Assembly: GCA_021442155.1 (NCBI GenBank)
Contig: CM038222.1
Location: 20,470,923-20,534,922, forward strand
Reading direction: 5' to 3'
Length of the DNA: 64,000 bases
DNA from: Cymbidium sinense
Lineage: Eukaryota; Streptophyta; Magnoliopsida; Asparagales; Orchidaceae
In this document: in pieces, positions 34,351 to 49,339 of the stretch
Position numbering within the stretch: position 1 is the stretch's first letter
Layout of the letters: each line of letters starts with the position of its first letter
Notes under the pieces: generated by a model
What the model was told of the DNA's origin: nothing
Seen by the model: the letters and a program-made list of their open reading frames with translations, nothing else
The model's database searches: none
Program-made: the position numbers and the translations under genes

Positions 34351-35673
34351 CTTATATCTTACCTTATAATCTATATTATATACAACCTTTACACTATTAT
34401 ATCTTGTATGTATAAATATAGTGTGTATCTCTTATGCTAATAGTGTATAATTATAACACTATCTTATGCTATAGTTATACTATATTGATACTATAACTAC
34501 ACTCTTTGTCTTTACATACTTCTACTTGGTATATGTATCTTGATATAGTGTCATGTTATAAACATATTTTTATATGTTAGGTATGGTATGGTGTGTATGG
34601 TATATATATGCTCTACTACACATATCTATATAGTTGGTATGTGGTTTCTATCTATGTGGTGTTATCTACACTTGCTAATTATGGTGTGAAATTGTATATC
34701 TTCTTGCATATTATACTTATCTATACTACACTATATATTATATAATGTGGTGGTATACAATACACTTTATTGTATGGTATGGTGTATCTATATACTTACA
34801 TATATAATTACAATCTATGTATTATGTATATCTTTTATGTAATATTGTTGATCATCTACCCGATTGTATGTGGAGTAATGGTATGTCAGTTGTGGTATAT
34901 ATAATATATAATTATTGTAGTATACGTTGTATTAATATCTATGTTATGGTATGGCATAGCATGGACATACTATCTGATTATCTTCTGATACACTATATAA
35001 ACACTATTATGGTTATGTAGCCATATAAATACTATATAATATAACTGTATATAGTATGTTTGTATGTTATGGTATATAATTGTTATTATATAATATCATG
35101 AGTGAGTATAACACTACATGGTATGGATGGACTACATGCTACACTATATAGTAACATTGTAATGCTATAATGTTTATCTATACAATGTAATACATATATT
35201 TACTTACAATGCACTACATGACCTGACATGCTATGCAATGTTATGCTATATATATAAAGGTATGGTATATTATGATATAAGGTATGGGTATGGTATATAT
35301 ATTTGGTATACTATATCATATAAAATGGTTATTGATTGTGCATATGTATACTATACACTATCTATGGTGGTATATACTATTTTGTAACTACACTGTACTA
35401 ACTTGCTACACTATTATCATATATGTTATATATATATATAAAATATATATCTTTGTATGGTGTAACATATATGGTATAGTAATAAAAAATAATTATGGTG
35501 TATTATTATGTTGAGGTATATGGTATGGTATGGTATAATGTGTGTATTTATGGTATGTGTATATATTATTATATATACCATATCACACATACACACCATG
35601 GTATGGTGTGGTATGTTACATATCTTATGCTATCTTATACTAAAATATACATAAATGTATAGTATAGTATATC

Positions 35674-35745
35674 TACTAACACTATATACTACACTATACA
35701 CTATACTATATAATATACTGTATAGTGTAGTATATAGTGTTAGTA
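35674..35745. repeat. Perfect 27-bp inverted repeat
   Basis: Arms at 35,674-35,700 and 35,719-35,745 are exact reverse complements separated by 18 bp, so a cruciform or hairpin is possible. Arms carry CACTATATACTACACTATAC and its complement. Confidence 0.75.
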
Positions 35746-35761
35746 TAGTATAGTGTGTAGT

Positions 35762-35870
35762 ATATAGTGTATATAGTATAGTAATAGTAGTTATACTACA
35801 CAATATTGTATATTATACTATACTACAGAATATTGTACATATAGTAATAGTATATATAGTGTAAAGTATA
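35762..35870 (+). repeat. Direct repeat copy 1 in the AT core
   Basis: About 110 bp beginning ATATAGTGTATATAGTATAG are nearly identical to 40,771-40,880, including the rarer AATATTGTACATATAGTAAT string. The spacing is about 5,009 bp. Confidence 0.75.
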
Positions 35871-38800
35871 TATTACATGGGATGAATTATATGTATGTAC
35901 ATTTTGTATACTTATATTATGCTAATATATAGTAATTATTATTATGGTATGGTATGGTATAGTATCATGGTATTCTATTGACTACTACTACTATGATATC
36001 TGGGTGTGTAGTAATAAATGGTGTATATTATGGGTATGTTTGTGTTGTGTATATATTGGTTGTATACTACTATATTATATACTATACTATATTATATATA
36101 TATATTATTGTATATAGTCTGTATAGTATAGTGTAGTGTATAATAGTATAGTATACACTATATAACTTCTATTACATACTATGCACATCATTGTATAGTT
36201 ATATGGTATGGGATATATTACCTTACACTAACGATCTTATATAATCTTATAACTTTACTTATGTGATTATTGCTATACATATTTATCACTATACACTATG
36301 CTACACTATATCTTATGTATGGTGTATGTGTACATACTATATAATATATGGTATATAAATTATGTATGCTACTACATGGTATATATGTTGTGCTATCTTA
36401 TATAATATACTACTATAAAGTGTTGGCATACATATAGTTAATAATTATGGTATGTATATGGTATATGATTATTGGATATTATAATGGTATTATATTGGTA
36501 ATATGGTATATTATAATATCTTATACTATGCCTATACTATCTATGCATGGTGTGTATGATATATGAACATTGTATGCTACCAATGTATACTACTACACTA
36601 CACTCTATACTATGTATGTGTAATTTACACTTGTAGTGAGTGTTATTATGGTGTTACATAGTGGTGTTATGGGTATTGTGTGCATAACATGTATGGTATT
36701 GTATGGTTGTATATGATATAATGGTAGTATATATATGCTATATTATATTATATATAAAATACATACTATAGACAAGTGTAGTATATAGTACTTGTACATA
36801 AATACACTATACTATACTACACTAACAAGTATGATATATGTATAATAATGCCATATAATGGTGTGTTATATGCTATGGTGCACTACTTTACTTATGTGAA
36901 TGTATGCTATACATACTTGTTATGTAACATAGGTATATATTTGTATATCGTTATGGTATGGTATTATGGTGATATAAAAGCTATACTATATGTGGTGTTT
37001 ACGGCAGTGTATGGTATATTACATATGCTGCTACTTCTGAATAATAATATATAGTATGGTTATGCACTTTGGTGGACTATATGCTATGGTGGTGTATAAA
37101 TGTGTTGACGAGTTGTATGACGCACTACGCTGCTCTATCTTATCGGATTAATGACCGCTACACTGCATGTCGTATGCATGATTATACTTTGCACACTATA
37201 TTATGGTTTATAATGTTATCTGGTTATGGTATATAATCCATATTATGCGCTACTATGCGCTGCACATGGTGTATAATATGCAGTCTATGGTATTATGCGC
37301 TGTTATGCTACATATGGTATGGTATGGTATGGTTGTGGCATGTTGTTGCTTATGGTTATGCTCATCTTTGCACGCACTCTTTTATGCTACTAATGCTATG
37401 TAACACTTGCTACTATGATGTGATATCTTGCTATCTTGCGTTGGTGTAATTATCTTTGCGTAATTTCTTTATATCTTTTGCATCTTATACTATCTTGTAT
37501 TATGTTGTATTGTGTATGACATACACTATGCACATGCTATTATGCTTATAGTTGCGATTGGTATGTAATGTAGCATACATGGGATGGTATGGTATGTTGC
37601 GTACTATTATATGTTTGTATATGGTATGGTATGGTGTATATACATGTGGTATACATGCTAGTTATCTGATATTATGTATTATGGTATGACAATATGCTTT
37701 ATATTATATACTATACATACATACTATCTTGTATATCTATACTATACATATTATGCACTATATATATATTGTGGTGTGGTATATCACTATCTATACTTAT
37801 ACTTATCTTGTATTATTATGTATATCACAGGTTATAGTGGTGGTGTATAGTATGGTTACTATGTTACACTATAATATGGTGTAATTATATTGTACCTATG
37901 GTATGGTTTTATGTGGTATATGGTAAAATATTATGTGGTATAATATGGTATATATAATAATGTAGTACAATACTTATACATACATTGGTATGTAGTTATA
38001 TATATGTGTGGTGTATATTATATGTAGTGTATGGTATATAGTAAAGTGTGGTGTTATAGTATATATGGTGTAATATATTGTGTATAGTAATGTGTGTATT
38101 GTGTATATTATATTATATTATATACTTTATATATATATCTTATATACTATCTTATAATATATATATACTAGCATAGTTAATATGCAAGACTATATATACT
38201 ATACTATATTGGTAGTACTACATATATAGTGTATACTTATACACTATACCATGTAATACTATATAGTATATAGTGTAGTATATAGTATTGTATATTATTA
38301 TACTTATACCTATCTTTGCTTATACACTATCTATGTGGTATATGTATATGTATATTATATACTAACTTCTGATATGGTATATGAATTGGTGTGTATGTAT
38401 TATGGTGAATATACTATATCTTATACTGTTATAACTTCTACTTACTTACATCATACTATTAGTTATGGTGTATGTATACTATATGGTATATAGTATGTAG
38501 TGTAGTGTGGTATATACTGTATAATATAGTATAGTATAGTATAGTGTATATAATAGTAATGTGTATGTGGTGTATTTTACACTATACATACATCTTGCAA
38601 TATATTATCATCTTATCTTGTTATATCTTATGCCTAGACACTAAATACAGATTGTATGTATGGTGTGGTGTATATATATTAGTATGGTGTATATTGGTGT
38701 TATGGTATATGGTAATATGCTATATATTATACATATATACTATATCTTATGGTATAATTATATATGCAATAATATAATATAGTTTATATATACCTTTTGG

Positions 38801-40770
38801 TATGCATTGTATATACCTTGTACCAATGGTGTGTTATGTGTATATGTATTGTAGTAGTAATATTATATGCTACACTACACTATATTATATATACTAACAT
38901 GGTATTACATATCGTTACATTATAACTTCTTATACTATCTTTATATGGTATAACATATAGTATAGTATATAGTATGGTGTAGTATAGTATAGTATAGTGT
39001 GTAGTATATAGTATAGTATATAGTATAGTGTAGTATAGTATAGTATACTACATACTATAATATACTATATATATAATATAGTATATAGTACTATTATATA
39101 GTATAGTATTATACTATAGTACACAAGTATAATATTGATAGTGTATGTATAGTGTATGTATGGGTAATGGTATATCTTGGTGTAGATTTATAATATATAT
39201 GTATGGCGTTATGGTGTATTATGTATATATTATACTATGTGGTTTACTATAGTGTATAGTATATTACATATACAATATAGTTAGTATAACACTACTATAT
39301 AATACTATAACATTACTATATGTAGTATATTATATATATGGTATAGTAAATAATGGTTATAATATTGGAGTGTTGTATTGTAGTATATGTTATTGGAGTG
39401 TGCATGCTATACATATCTATATGGTATGGTATGGTGTGTTACATATTATATTATCTTATACATGCTATATGCTTTATGTATATACTATGGTATAATATAT
39501 AATATGTATATATGCTTTCTTATCTTTATCTTTCACTTCTTACTCTTATGATAGAATATGGTATATGTATACACTATGCTTATCTTTACACTATACCTGA
39601 TATACAATACAAATACATTATACACTATGCTTTTGTACACTTTATATATTATGGCATGGTATACATGCTATATCTTTGCTTTATCTTGTACATATTATAC
39701 ATAATATCTATATATACATATGGTATATGGTGTATATATTAATTATGGTATATGTATGTTATTATATTATTGTGGGGTGTTATATAGTTGGTTATGTGTA
39801 TTATAGTATAATTATGGTATGGTATACACTACATATGGTGTATTGTATGGTATAATTATGGTGTATATATGGTATGGCATGGTATGTATTATATATTATA
39901 TTACTAAACATTACACACTTGCTACACATACTATATTATTCTATACTATTGGTATATGGTATATATATGGTATGGTATACATATTGTATATAACATAAGT
40001 ATCTCACAACATTAATCTTATATATCTTATGTATACACACATATATGTATATGTTATTAATAAATGCTATCTTATATTATCTTTATCTTGTATCTTACTA
40101 TTATGTATATGTAATATGGTATGGGATATATATATATATTATAACATGATATTACTTATACATAATATATATATTATGTTATTATGTGGTGGTATTGTAT
40201 TATATTATATTATGTGATATAAAGGTAATGGTATGTATATTTATGTACTATATCGTATAAAATAGTTATATGTATATATGTATGTAATATGTATAATAAT
40301 ATATATATATAATAATAATAATATAATAATATATATATATATATATATTTTATCTTTATCTTGCCTTATTATGGTGGTAATATGTTATTGTAACTACACT
40401 ACTAACTACACTATTATACGTATGTGTTATAATATATATATATATATGTATATATATATATGTAGTAATATATATATGGTATAGTATAAAAAAATTATAT
40501 TGTTATGTTATTGGTGGTATATGGTATGGTATATGAGATTGTGGTGTACTTTATGTTATATATATGGCATGGTTATGTATATCACATATACATTTGTGGT
40601 ATGGTGTGGTATATTATGTTATATTATGCTTTACATATATATTATATATATTATACATAAAATGTATTATGGTATGGTATATTTGGTATAGTATATCTAC
40701 TTCTTATATGCTATACTTTACACTCTATATAATATGGTGTATTGTATATAGTGTGTTAGTATATTGTATT

Positions 40771-40880
40771 ATATAGTGTATATAGTATAGTAATAGTAGT
40801 TATGCTACACAATATTGTATATTATACTATAATACAAAATATTGTACATATAGTAATAGTATATACAGTGTAAAGTATAT
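40771..40880 (+). repeat. Direct repeat copy 2 in the AT core
   Basis: Partner of 35,762-35,870, in the same orientation. It belongs to a longer diverged ~5-kb direct duplication. Confidence 0.75.
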
Positions 40881-43800
40881 AGTATTTATAGGATGGTATA
40901 GTATGTATAGTACACTATACTTATATTATATAATAGTGTATGGTATTGTGTATGGTATGGTATAGTTTTACTATCACATCTTTCTTCTTCTTGTGATATA
41001 GTTTAGCATATATATAGTGTATGGTACATTATGTTTGTGTTGGTGGTATATATGGTGTGGTTGTAGACTACTATACTTATGTACATGCAATACTATATAT
41101 ATATATGGTGTGGTATATATACCTTATATAACTATATCATGTATATATATATATCTTATATATGTATTTATGTAGGTGTATATAATGGTATGGTATATTA
41201 TATAACAACTATTACATCTTATGCACATTTATTGGTATAATTATGGTATGGGATAGTATTATATTACGTATTAATGTGTAGTATATATACATAATACCTT
41301 TATACTATAAGTGTATGCACTACATATAATATACTATATATAATATACATATATGTATTGTGTATGGTATATTATATGTTATAATTATGACATATAATTA
41401 TAATTTACACAACACTAACATTGTGTATAATTTTATGTATATATGTATAATTATATGTTTGGGTGGTATATTATATATAAGGTATTATATTATATATGGT
41501 ATTACATAATGTATGAGGTATAATTATGTATAATATACACTATATATTATCTTGATATATTGTATAGTATATTATATATTATGTATACACCATATTATAC
41601 TATCTTTAAAAATTTATTATAATTATATGGTTATATTTATATACATTACACTACTAACTATAGTATAGTGTACACTATATATACACTACCATACTATATA
41701 CTATATACTATCTTTATATGGCATATAATTATAATATACATATGCACTACTGTTTATATATACCTTATCTTGCTATACTATTGTAGTGGTGTAGTGTGGT
41801 ATATGTATTATAGTGTATTATACATTATGTATAGTATAGTATAGTGTGTAGTATAATATATTGTAGTCTAGTGTAGTAGTGTATAATATAGTAAAGTGTA
41901 GTGTATAATATAGTATAATTATTTATGTGTATATATAGTATTGCATAGTATAGTGTAAACTACTATGCCATTTTATACTATATTATACTATAATGTAGTA
42001 TAGTATATATGCATATTATAGTTATGGTGTGGTATTAATTTATGGTGTAATATGGTATGGTATGGTGTGGTACAATTTATTTGGTAGTATTTAGTGATTA
42101 CCATATGATTTGTTTAAATTATGGTATAATGTATGGTATAGTGTGGTATATGTTATGGTATATATATAATGGTGTGGTATATTTACATAGTATATAGTAT
42201 AGTAATTTATGTGTGTATGGTATATTATGGTATAGTATGGTATAGTATAAGACATATAATATATTATAGTATATAGTTTTATGGTGTAGTTATATTTATT
42301 ATATTATACATAGCTACACTATGATAGTGTATGGTGTATATGGTATGTTATGTATAATTTATATTATATGGTATAATAGTAATATATATGTGTACTATAA
42401 TGGTGTATTGTATATGGTATATATTATGTGGTATATTATCTATCTTTTTACCAATATTTTTATAGTATATCATTTATATTATACTTTATTTTATGATGTT
42501 ATACAATATTATTATTATGGTATATATATTATATATAACATTATTTTTATAGTATGTTATCTTTATTGTATATGTTATATTATTATGGTATGGTTATATA
42601 TTGGTATGTATATATTTATCTTTATCTTTTATGCTTTAATAGTGTATGGTGTTATGCTTTAATATACTATCTTTATATCTTTATGTTATATTTACTACTT
42701 ATGCTTTTATTTACTTTATTTATCTTATATATTATATGTATGTATCTTTATATATTTTGTATTATCTTTATCTTGTAATACTATATACACTATGCTACTA
42801 TGCTATTCTATAGTGTGGTATGGTATATATGTTATATAACTATTTTATGCACTTTATGTAATAAGTGGCATAATATTGGTGTGGTATGGTGGTTAGCATG
42901 ATTATAGGTATATATATTTACACTATCTTTATACATATAAACAATATTATAACACTACTTATATATATGGTTATAATGGTTATTGTGGTATATTGGTATT
43001 TATACTATTATGGTATGGTGTGGTTATTTAGTATGGTATGGTGTTATGTAGGTATATAATATAATATTATTTATTATTATAAGGGTATATACATATTATT
43101 ATGGTATGGTTATTGGTGAGTATTGTATTATGCCATTTATGTATGGTGTATAGGTATAGCAATATTATTGTAAGTGTATACAAGATGGTATGTGGTATGG
43201 TATAGTTTATCTATCTTACTATTTATCTTATAATATTATGTATGTATAATATAGTAATATACTTTACACTATCTTTATTTATAATATACTATATATGGTT
43301 ATACATTTACTCTATATTACTATACTACATCTTATTTTATTATATTATACATGTTATACATATTGTATGTTTATATTTTAGTATAGTGTTGTGTATCTTA
43401 TATAAGTATGGTATGGTATATATTATTATATGCATATCTTTATATACACTATATATTTATATATGTATTTGTATATATATAATTATTGTTTATATATAGT
43501 GTTTATATTATATATATAAGCTTTATAATGTTTATTTATTAGTATATGTATATATTTATGTATTATTTTTATGTTATGTTTTTATTGGTTTTTATATTAT
43601 TTAGTGTTATTTTTTTATAATTATAGTTTTATTATATTTTATATTATGTTATTAATTATGTATATCTTATGTGGATATATTATGCATACGCTACTATTTT
43701 ATTATTAGTGCTATTTTGGTTATGGTTTTATTATGGTATGTTATTTATCATCTTTATTTATTCTTTATATTTATATTTAGAGTTTAGGTTATATTGATGT

Positions 43801-44740
43801 TATTAATAGTAATGGTTATATATTTACCAACATTTTACTTGCATTTGGAGTATATATATACTATTTTTATGCATGGTATGTTATGGTGATTATTGTCGTG
43901 GTATCACACGTTTATGCACATAATGTATGCTATTTATTTATTTATATGTACTTATATTATAGTTAATGGTTATAGTATGTATTATTTAGTTTTTATAAAT
44001 TCAATATAGTATGGTATAATTATGGTGTATTTATGATCTTTATGGTATAATAACACCTTTTATTTACCTGATATATTAGGTGTGTAATATTATTTATTAT
44101 TTATATTATAACTTTATGTTATTAAACTAGTAATATAACATAAATAAGTATGGTTATTGTAGTATTATTATATATGTTATTTACATAATACTATTTATAG
44201 TGTGGTGTATAATTTTATAGTATATTTATAGATTATGGTGTGGTATATATATTTAGCTATTACAATATATTTATGGTGTTTATATCTTATCTATGTATGG
44301 CATATACTATATACCATACGCAATGTATATAACACTATATACTATACATTGTCTGTAGTATAGTGTAATATAGTGTATTTATTTATGGTTTATTTTATAT
44401 TATTATGCTTAACTTATTTTACACTACACATTATGGTGTTTGGTTTATGCTTTATATCTTTTTTTATATATTTTTTATAATATAATATTATAATATATAT
44501 TATTTTACTATATTATTATATAGCGTTATGTTTATGGTTACTATTTAGTGTTTACATAATTATTACACTAAGTTTGTAAATTTATATTTATTATTATATT
44601 ATTGTGGTGTTATCTTTATTTTTAAGTTTAGGTATTATGTTTTATACAATTTTATATACTTATAGTTTATATTTATTATTATGTTTTATTTTATTTATCT
44701 TATTTTTTATATTTACTACATTTATACACTACACTATAGT

Positions 44741-46330
44741 TTAGGTTTTAGTTTATGTTTTTATTTTATTTTATTTTTTTATTTTATTTAATTTTAGGTT
44801 TTTTTATTTATTTTATTTTTTAGGTTTTATTTAGTTTATGTTTAGGATTTAAGGGTTTATTATTTTGGGTTTAATGTTTAGCATTTAGGGTTTAGGGTTT
44901 TAGGGTTTAGTGTTTTAAGGTTTAGGGTTTTGGGTTAGGGTTTAGGATTAAGGTTTTAGGGTTTAGGTTTTAGTGTTTAGGCTTTAGAGTTTAGGGTTTT
45001 TAGTGTTTAGTGTTTAGGGTTTAGTGTTTTTAGGCAATTTATTTAGGGTTTAGGTTTATTACTTTAGGGTTATTTTTAGGAGTTTTAGGTTTAGTTTAGG
45101 GTTTGATTTATGATTATGATTTACAATTTAGAAACTTCTTCTTAGTTTAGGGTTTATGGTTTAGAATTTAGGGTTTTTTAGGGTTTAGGGTTTTTTAGGG
45201 TTTAGTGTTTATTATTTAAGGTTTAGGGTTTAGAGTTTTAGTTTTTAGAGTTTAGGTTTTGGGTTTAGGGTTTTATGGTTTAGGGTTTAGGGTTTACGAT
45301 TTTAGGTTTAGGGTTTAGAGTTTCAGGTTTAAGGTTAGTTTTAGGGTTTAGGGTTTGGGGTTAGGGTTTTTTATTTTTAATTTTTTAATTTTTTAATTTT
45401 TATTTCTTTAAATTAAGTAAACTAGTAGGTTTAGGTTTATTTAATTTATTTTTTCTTTATTTTAATTTATTTTGTTTTGATTTATGTTTATTTTTATTTT
45501 TTTTAGTTTGGTTTTTATTTGAGTTTATTTTTTAGGTTTAAGTTTAGGTTTAGATTTTATTTTTTATTTTTAAGTTTAGGTTTAGGTTTTTATTATATTT
45601 TTTTAGGTTTAGGTTTTAGCTTTTCATTTAGGTTTAGGTTTATTTTTTTTTTGTTTAGGTTTAAGTTTATTTTATTTTTATTTTATTTAGTTTAGGTTTA
45701 GGTTTATTTAGTTTATTTTAGGTTTTAGTTTAGGTTTATTTATTTTAGTTTAGGTTTAGGTTTATTTTATTTTATTATATGTTTAGGTTTTTTTTTTAGT
45801 TTAGGGTTTAGGTTTTAATTTTTTTTTATTTTTAGGTTTTATTTTTTGGTTTATTGTTTAGGTTTGGGTTTTTATTTAGTTTTTATTTTATATTATTTTA
45901 GGATTATTTTATTTTTATTTTAAGTTTAGTTTTTATTTTTTTAGGTTTTTTATTTTTCGGTTTAGTTTTAATTTTTATTTATTTTATTTTAGTTAAGTTT
46001 TTATTTTTTTTACTTTTCTTTCATTTTAGTTTTAGGTTTAGGTTATTTTATTTTAGTTTTGTTTTTATTTTATTTTATTTTAATATTTTATTTTGGTTTA
46101 AGTTTTTTATTTATTTTATTTTAAGGTTTTATTTAGTTTAGTTTAAGTTTTTAGCATTTTATGGTTTAGGGCTTTAGGGTTTCAAGTTTAAGTTTTAGGG
46201 TTTAGGGTTTTTTTTGGGTTTAGGGTTTAGGATTTAGGGTTTAGGGTTTAGGTTTTAGGGTTTAGGGTTTAAGGATTAGGTTTTAGGTGCAGGGTTCAGG
46301 TTTTAGTTTAGGGTTTAGGGTTTTTTATTT
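44741..46330 (-). repeat. Telomere-like satellite, G-strand orientation
   Basis: TTTAGGG blocks (44,880-45,360 and 46,160-46,320) alternate with TTTATTT/TTTAGG degenerate blocks. A reverse-complement junction motif (AATTAAGTAAACTAGTAGG) lies at 45,411-45,429. This is the mirror of the left-half arrays. Confidence 0.88.
45395..45430 (-). repeat. Satellite junction motif, inverted
   Basis: TTTAAATTAAGTAAACTAGT with AGG after it is the reverse complement of the CCTACTAGTTTACTTAATTT junction. Confidence 0.65.
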
Positions 46331-46730
46331 TTTAATAGAACAAATTGATTCATGATTTCATCTTTTGATTTCATCAACCAAGTAACACACCAACTTTTCT
46401 AAAACACCGGTGATGACATAGATAAAAATGAGCATGGATAGAGCAAATCAAAACCCTTTATAGAATTGTCTACATTATAAAGACATAGATCCATAGCGAT
46501 AGATGGATGAGTCCTTCTTTAGTTTCTCCGGTTCACGAACCACCACGGCCTCTTGGTAGCGGGATCCCAGTCATATCTCCGATCTCTCCCTCGGCCACCA
46601 CCATGGTTGAACCTCCATCAATTTTTATTTTGCTTTAGTTTATCCACCCAGGATCCCCACCACCACTTATTTCACCTTTGCCACCACTAGATCTAGGGCC
46701 TTTGATGGTGATGTTCCCATCATCAGGTTT
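46331..46730 (-). pseudogene. GRP 3' fragment D
   Basis: Read on the minus strand, it starts within a degenerate NLDDGNITIKGPRSSGGKGE-like string. It has a short telomere-like invasion in the middle (ATTTTTATTTTGCTTTAG at about 46,622-46,640) and then GRGRDRRYDWDPA, with the C-terminal tail out of phase. The 3' UTR end (complement of AACAAATTGATTC) abuts TTTAGGG sequence through a T-rich run. It is the most damaged of the longer copies. Confidence 0.78.
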
Positions 46731-47690
46731 TATTTCGGGGTTTAGGTTTTAGTTTAGGTTTTAGGGTTTAGGATTAGGGTTTAGGGATTTTTAGGATTTA
46801 GGGTTTAGGGTTTAGGGTTTAGGGTTTAAGCGTTTAGGGTTTTGGGTTAGGGTTTAGGGTTTAGAGATTAGGGTATAGTGTTTATACTTTAGGAATTAGG
46901 GTTTTTTAGGGTTTAGGTTTAGGGTTTAGGTTACTTAGGGTTTAGGTTTAGGTTTTATAGTTTTAGTTTAAGGTTTAGGTTTTAATGTTTAGTTTAGGGT
47001 TTTAGTTTAGGTTTAAGTTTAGTTTAGGGTTTAGGGTTAGGTTTTATTTAGGTTTAGGTTTTTTAGTGGCTTTTTTAGGTTTATGTTTTAGGGTTTATGT
47101 TTGGGGTTTAGGTTATAAGTTTAGTAGTAGGTTTAGGGTTTAGTGTTTAGGGTTAGTTTTTTAGGGTTTATTTAGGTTTAGGATTTAGGGTTTAGGTTTA
47201 TTTTTTAGTTATAGGTTTAGGTTTATTTAGTTAAATTTTTTATTTATTTTTTATTTTTATTTTATTTAGTTTATTAGTTTAGTTTATTTATTTTATTTTT
47301 TTATTTTTTTAGTTTAATTTTAGTTTAAGTTTAGGTTTATGTTTATTTTAGTTTAGCTTTATTTTATTTTATTTTAGTTTAGGTTTTACTTTTATTTTAG
47401 GTTTAAGTTTAGGTTTTTATTTTATTTTTTTAGGTTTAGGTTTTATTTTTGGTTTTTTTTTTATTTTATGTTTAGGTATTTTTAGTTTCTTTTATTTTAT
47501 TTAATAGGGCTTAGGATTAGTTTATTTTAGGTTTAGGTTTATGTTTTATTTTAGTTTAGTTTAATTTAGTTTAGGTTTATGTTTAATTTATTTTAGGTTT
47601 AAGGTTTATATTTTATTTATTTTTAGGTTTTATTTTTAAGTTAATTTTTTTAGGTTTAGGTTTTTTATTTTGTTTTATTTTATTTATTTT
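46731..47690 (-). repeat. Telomere-like satellite, G-strand
   Basis: TTTAGGG-rich (46,740-47,210) then TTTATTT-rich (47,220-47,690) sequence runs directly to the gag edge of the right arm. No gene. Confidence 0.85.
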
Positions 47691-48530
47691 TGCCACCATC
47701 CTTCAAGATCTTTGATGCTAGTGAGGATAACACAACACTTTAGTGCTAGTTGTTTAGAAGCACTCTCTTATACCTTTTAGTTTAGCGGGTTGGTGTTTGC
47801 ATTTGATTTTAGACGCCCAATGGTTGGTGAAGACTTTTGAGTTGGAGCTATTTATCAAGAGGTTTGCTAGAGCTTAGTAGAGTGATTGTGCCTCATTGTA
47901 GAAATAGAAACTTTGTCAGTTGATTCTGATCAGTGGTGCAACCGCATGAAATAGAACCACATCTATAGAACAACATGCCATTGATTCTTCTCAAGAATAT
48001 CCATGGCCCCATTGCCTTCATGCTTGAGGGCTTTACCATCAAAACATTTGAGAAATTTATCAACAAGGTAGCTTTAAGAAGCCAAATAGTTGCCCTTTCT
48101 CGACCAATCATCAGCCACAAAGGTGTTCAGAAGAAGCGGAGATAGTTGTGTGAGTGAGGAAGCGACCATCGAGTTTAGTATGAGACTACAAGCTTAGCGA
48201 CCTCTTTTGCCACCTCCTCTTCCACCACCTCAACCATATAGACCACCACAATGACCATTTCCATCACCTTAATGCTTATGAGTTTATCCATATCTTTTGG
48301 ACTACTTTCCACCAACTCATACTGATAGATTGAATAAGCCATATTCATTCAAGAGGGAGGTAGTTAGAAAAATTTTTAAGAATCTCTTAAAGAAACCTGT
48401 CTTTCAGTTACCAGAGCTTAACACTTTAGAGGAAGTGGGCAAGAGCGATGATCCTAGTTATTGCCCTTACCACTGCATATTAGGCCATGTCTTAGGGTAT
48501 TGTATCACTTTTAAGGACTAGCTTGAGTGT
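47691..48530 (+). pseudogene. Gypsy gag relic (right)
   Basis: It begins right at the satellite border with PPSFKIFDASED, then decays. An open C-terminal piece (48,297-48,521) reads MDYFPPTHTDRLNKPYSFKR, EVVRKIFKNLL, then DDPSYCPYHCILGHVLGYCI. The zinc-binding string keeps C, H, GH and C at 48,462-48,503. The Gag N-terminus is missing exactly as in the left arm, so the truncation predates the duplication. The upstream part has frameshifts and stops. Confidence 0.75.
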
Positions 48531-48699
48531 AGCTAGTTGAGCCATAGTTATCCCAGAAATACTTATTAGAACAACCATAGTTCTATTAGAGTAATCCTTG
48601 TAGATACTTGGGATACTTACGATCCTCTTAAGACCAAGAAGGTTTGGATATATCCTATCTAAAACCTCTAGAAGATCATTTCTAAGATCAAGAAGCATT

Positions 48700-49190
48700 C
48701 CTTCCGGTGCAAGTAGCTCAAACCTCCCAAGGAAGGTTTGCTATTGAAGGATAACTTCGGGGATGGTGATAGCCGTAGCGGCGACTCACCATACTTGCAG
48801 ATAGTTTAGTATTGCACCATCATCAGTACTCACTCCACCGTTCGGCTACCACTTCTTATAGATTCTCTTCTTGGTTGGAGCATTGTATATGCGGATAAGG
48901 GCACTAAATCTCTAACTCCGCTTACTTAACTTGATTTATATCATGTACCTCCACCCAAAAAAAAATTACTAAAGAATGTTGATTCTACTTATATATTGTC
49001 TACTTCTGATGCTCTTGATTTTATTTCGATTGAAAGCTCTCTAAGTCTAAATAAAAATAATAGCTCTAGTAGTTTCAATCCTTTTTCATTAGTCGACTAT
49101 CTTCTCTATCAATGGGTTCACCTCTTGAGATTGACATGGAGTCAACTCTTAGGATCCCATAAGAAGGCTGTAGGTATGAGATGAAGTAGA
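48700..49190 (+). pseudogene. Gypsy gag-protease linker (right)
   Basis: A Ser/Asn/Lys-rich linker: VPPPKKKLLKN-like, then STSDALDFISIESSLSLNKN and SSSFNPF (open 48,996-49,184). It is the counterpart of 24,922-25,215. Confidence 0.6.
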
Positions 49191-49339
49191 ACTTTCACAA
49201 GCTCATCATTCAAGAAGTCAGAAGTCAACTGGCGTCAGTTCTACATGGGGGGAGCCATTCGGGGATAAAGGTAAGCAAGTCATTGGTTCTAGTGAGCATT
49301 TAGCCCTCCATGGGATGCTCCACCCATGGACATGCTTGT

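Larger units (their letters stand above)
34351..44740. repeat. AT-rich low-complexity core (TATGGTATGG / TATAGTATAG words)
   Basis: Ten kb consist almost wholly of TAT, TATGG, TATAG and GTATA words and their reverse complements. It contains two diverged direct copies about 5 kb apart: anchors 35,247/40,217, 35,762/40,771 and 36,181/41,221 are in the same order. Toward 43,500-44,740 it grades into TTTATTT/TTTAGG sequence. The open frames here (up to 113 codons at 42,321) are Tyr/Ile/Met/Val-rich translations of the repeat and show no domain. No RNA gene or mobile element is recognisable. Confidence 0.8.

Noticed and set aside
34817..43499. Many small hydrophobic open frames (for example 42,321-42,662, 113 codons)
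   Set aside because: They are Tyr/Ile/Met/Val-rich translations of TAT, ATGGT and ATAGT repeats with alternative phases also open. No domain, no consistent start context.
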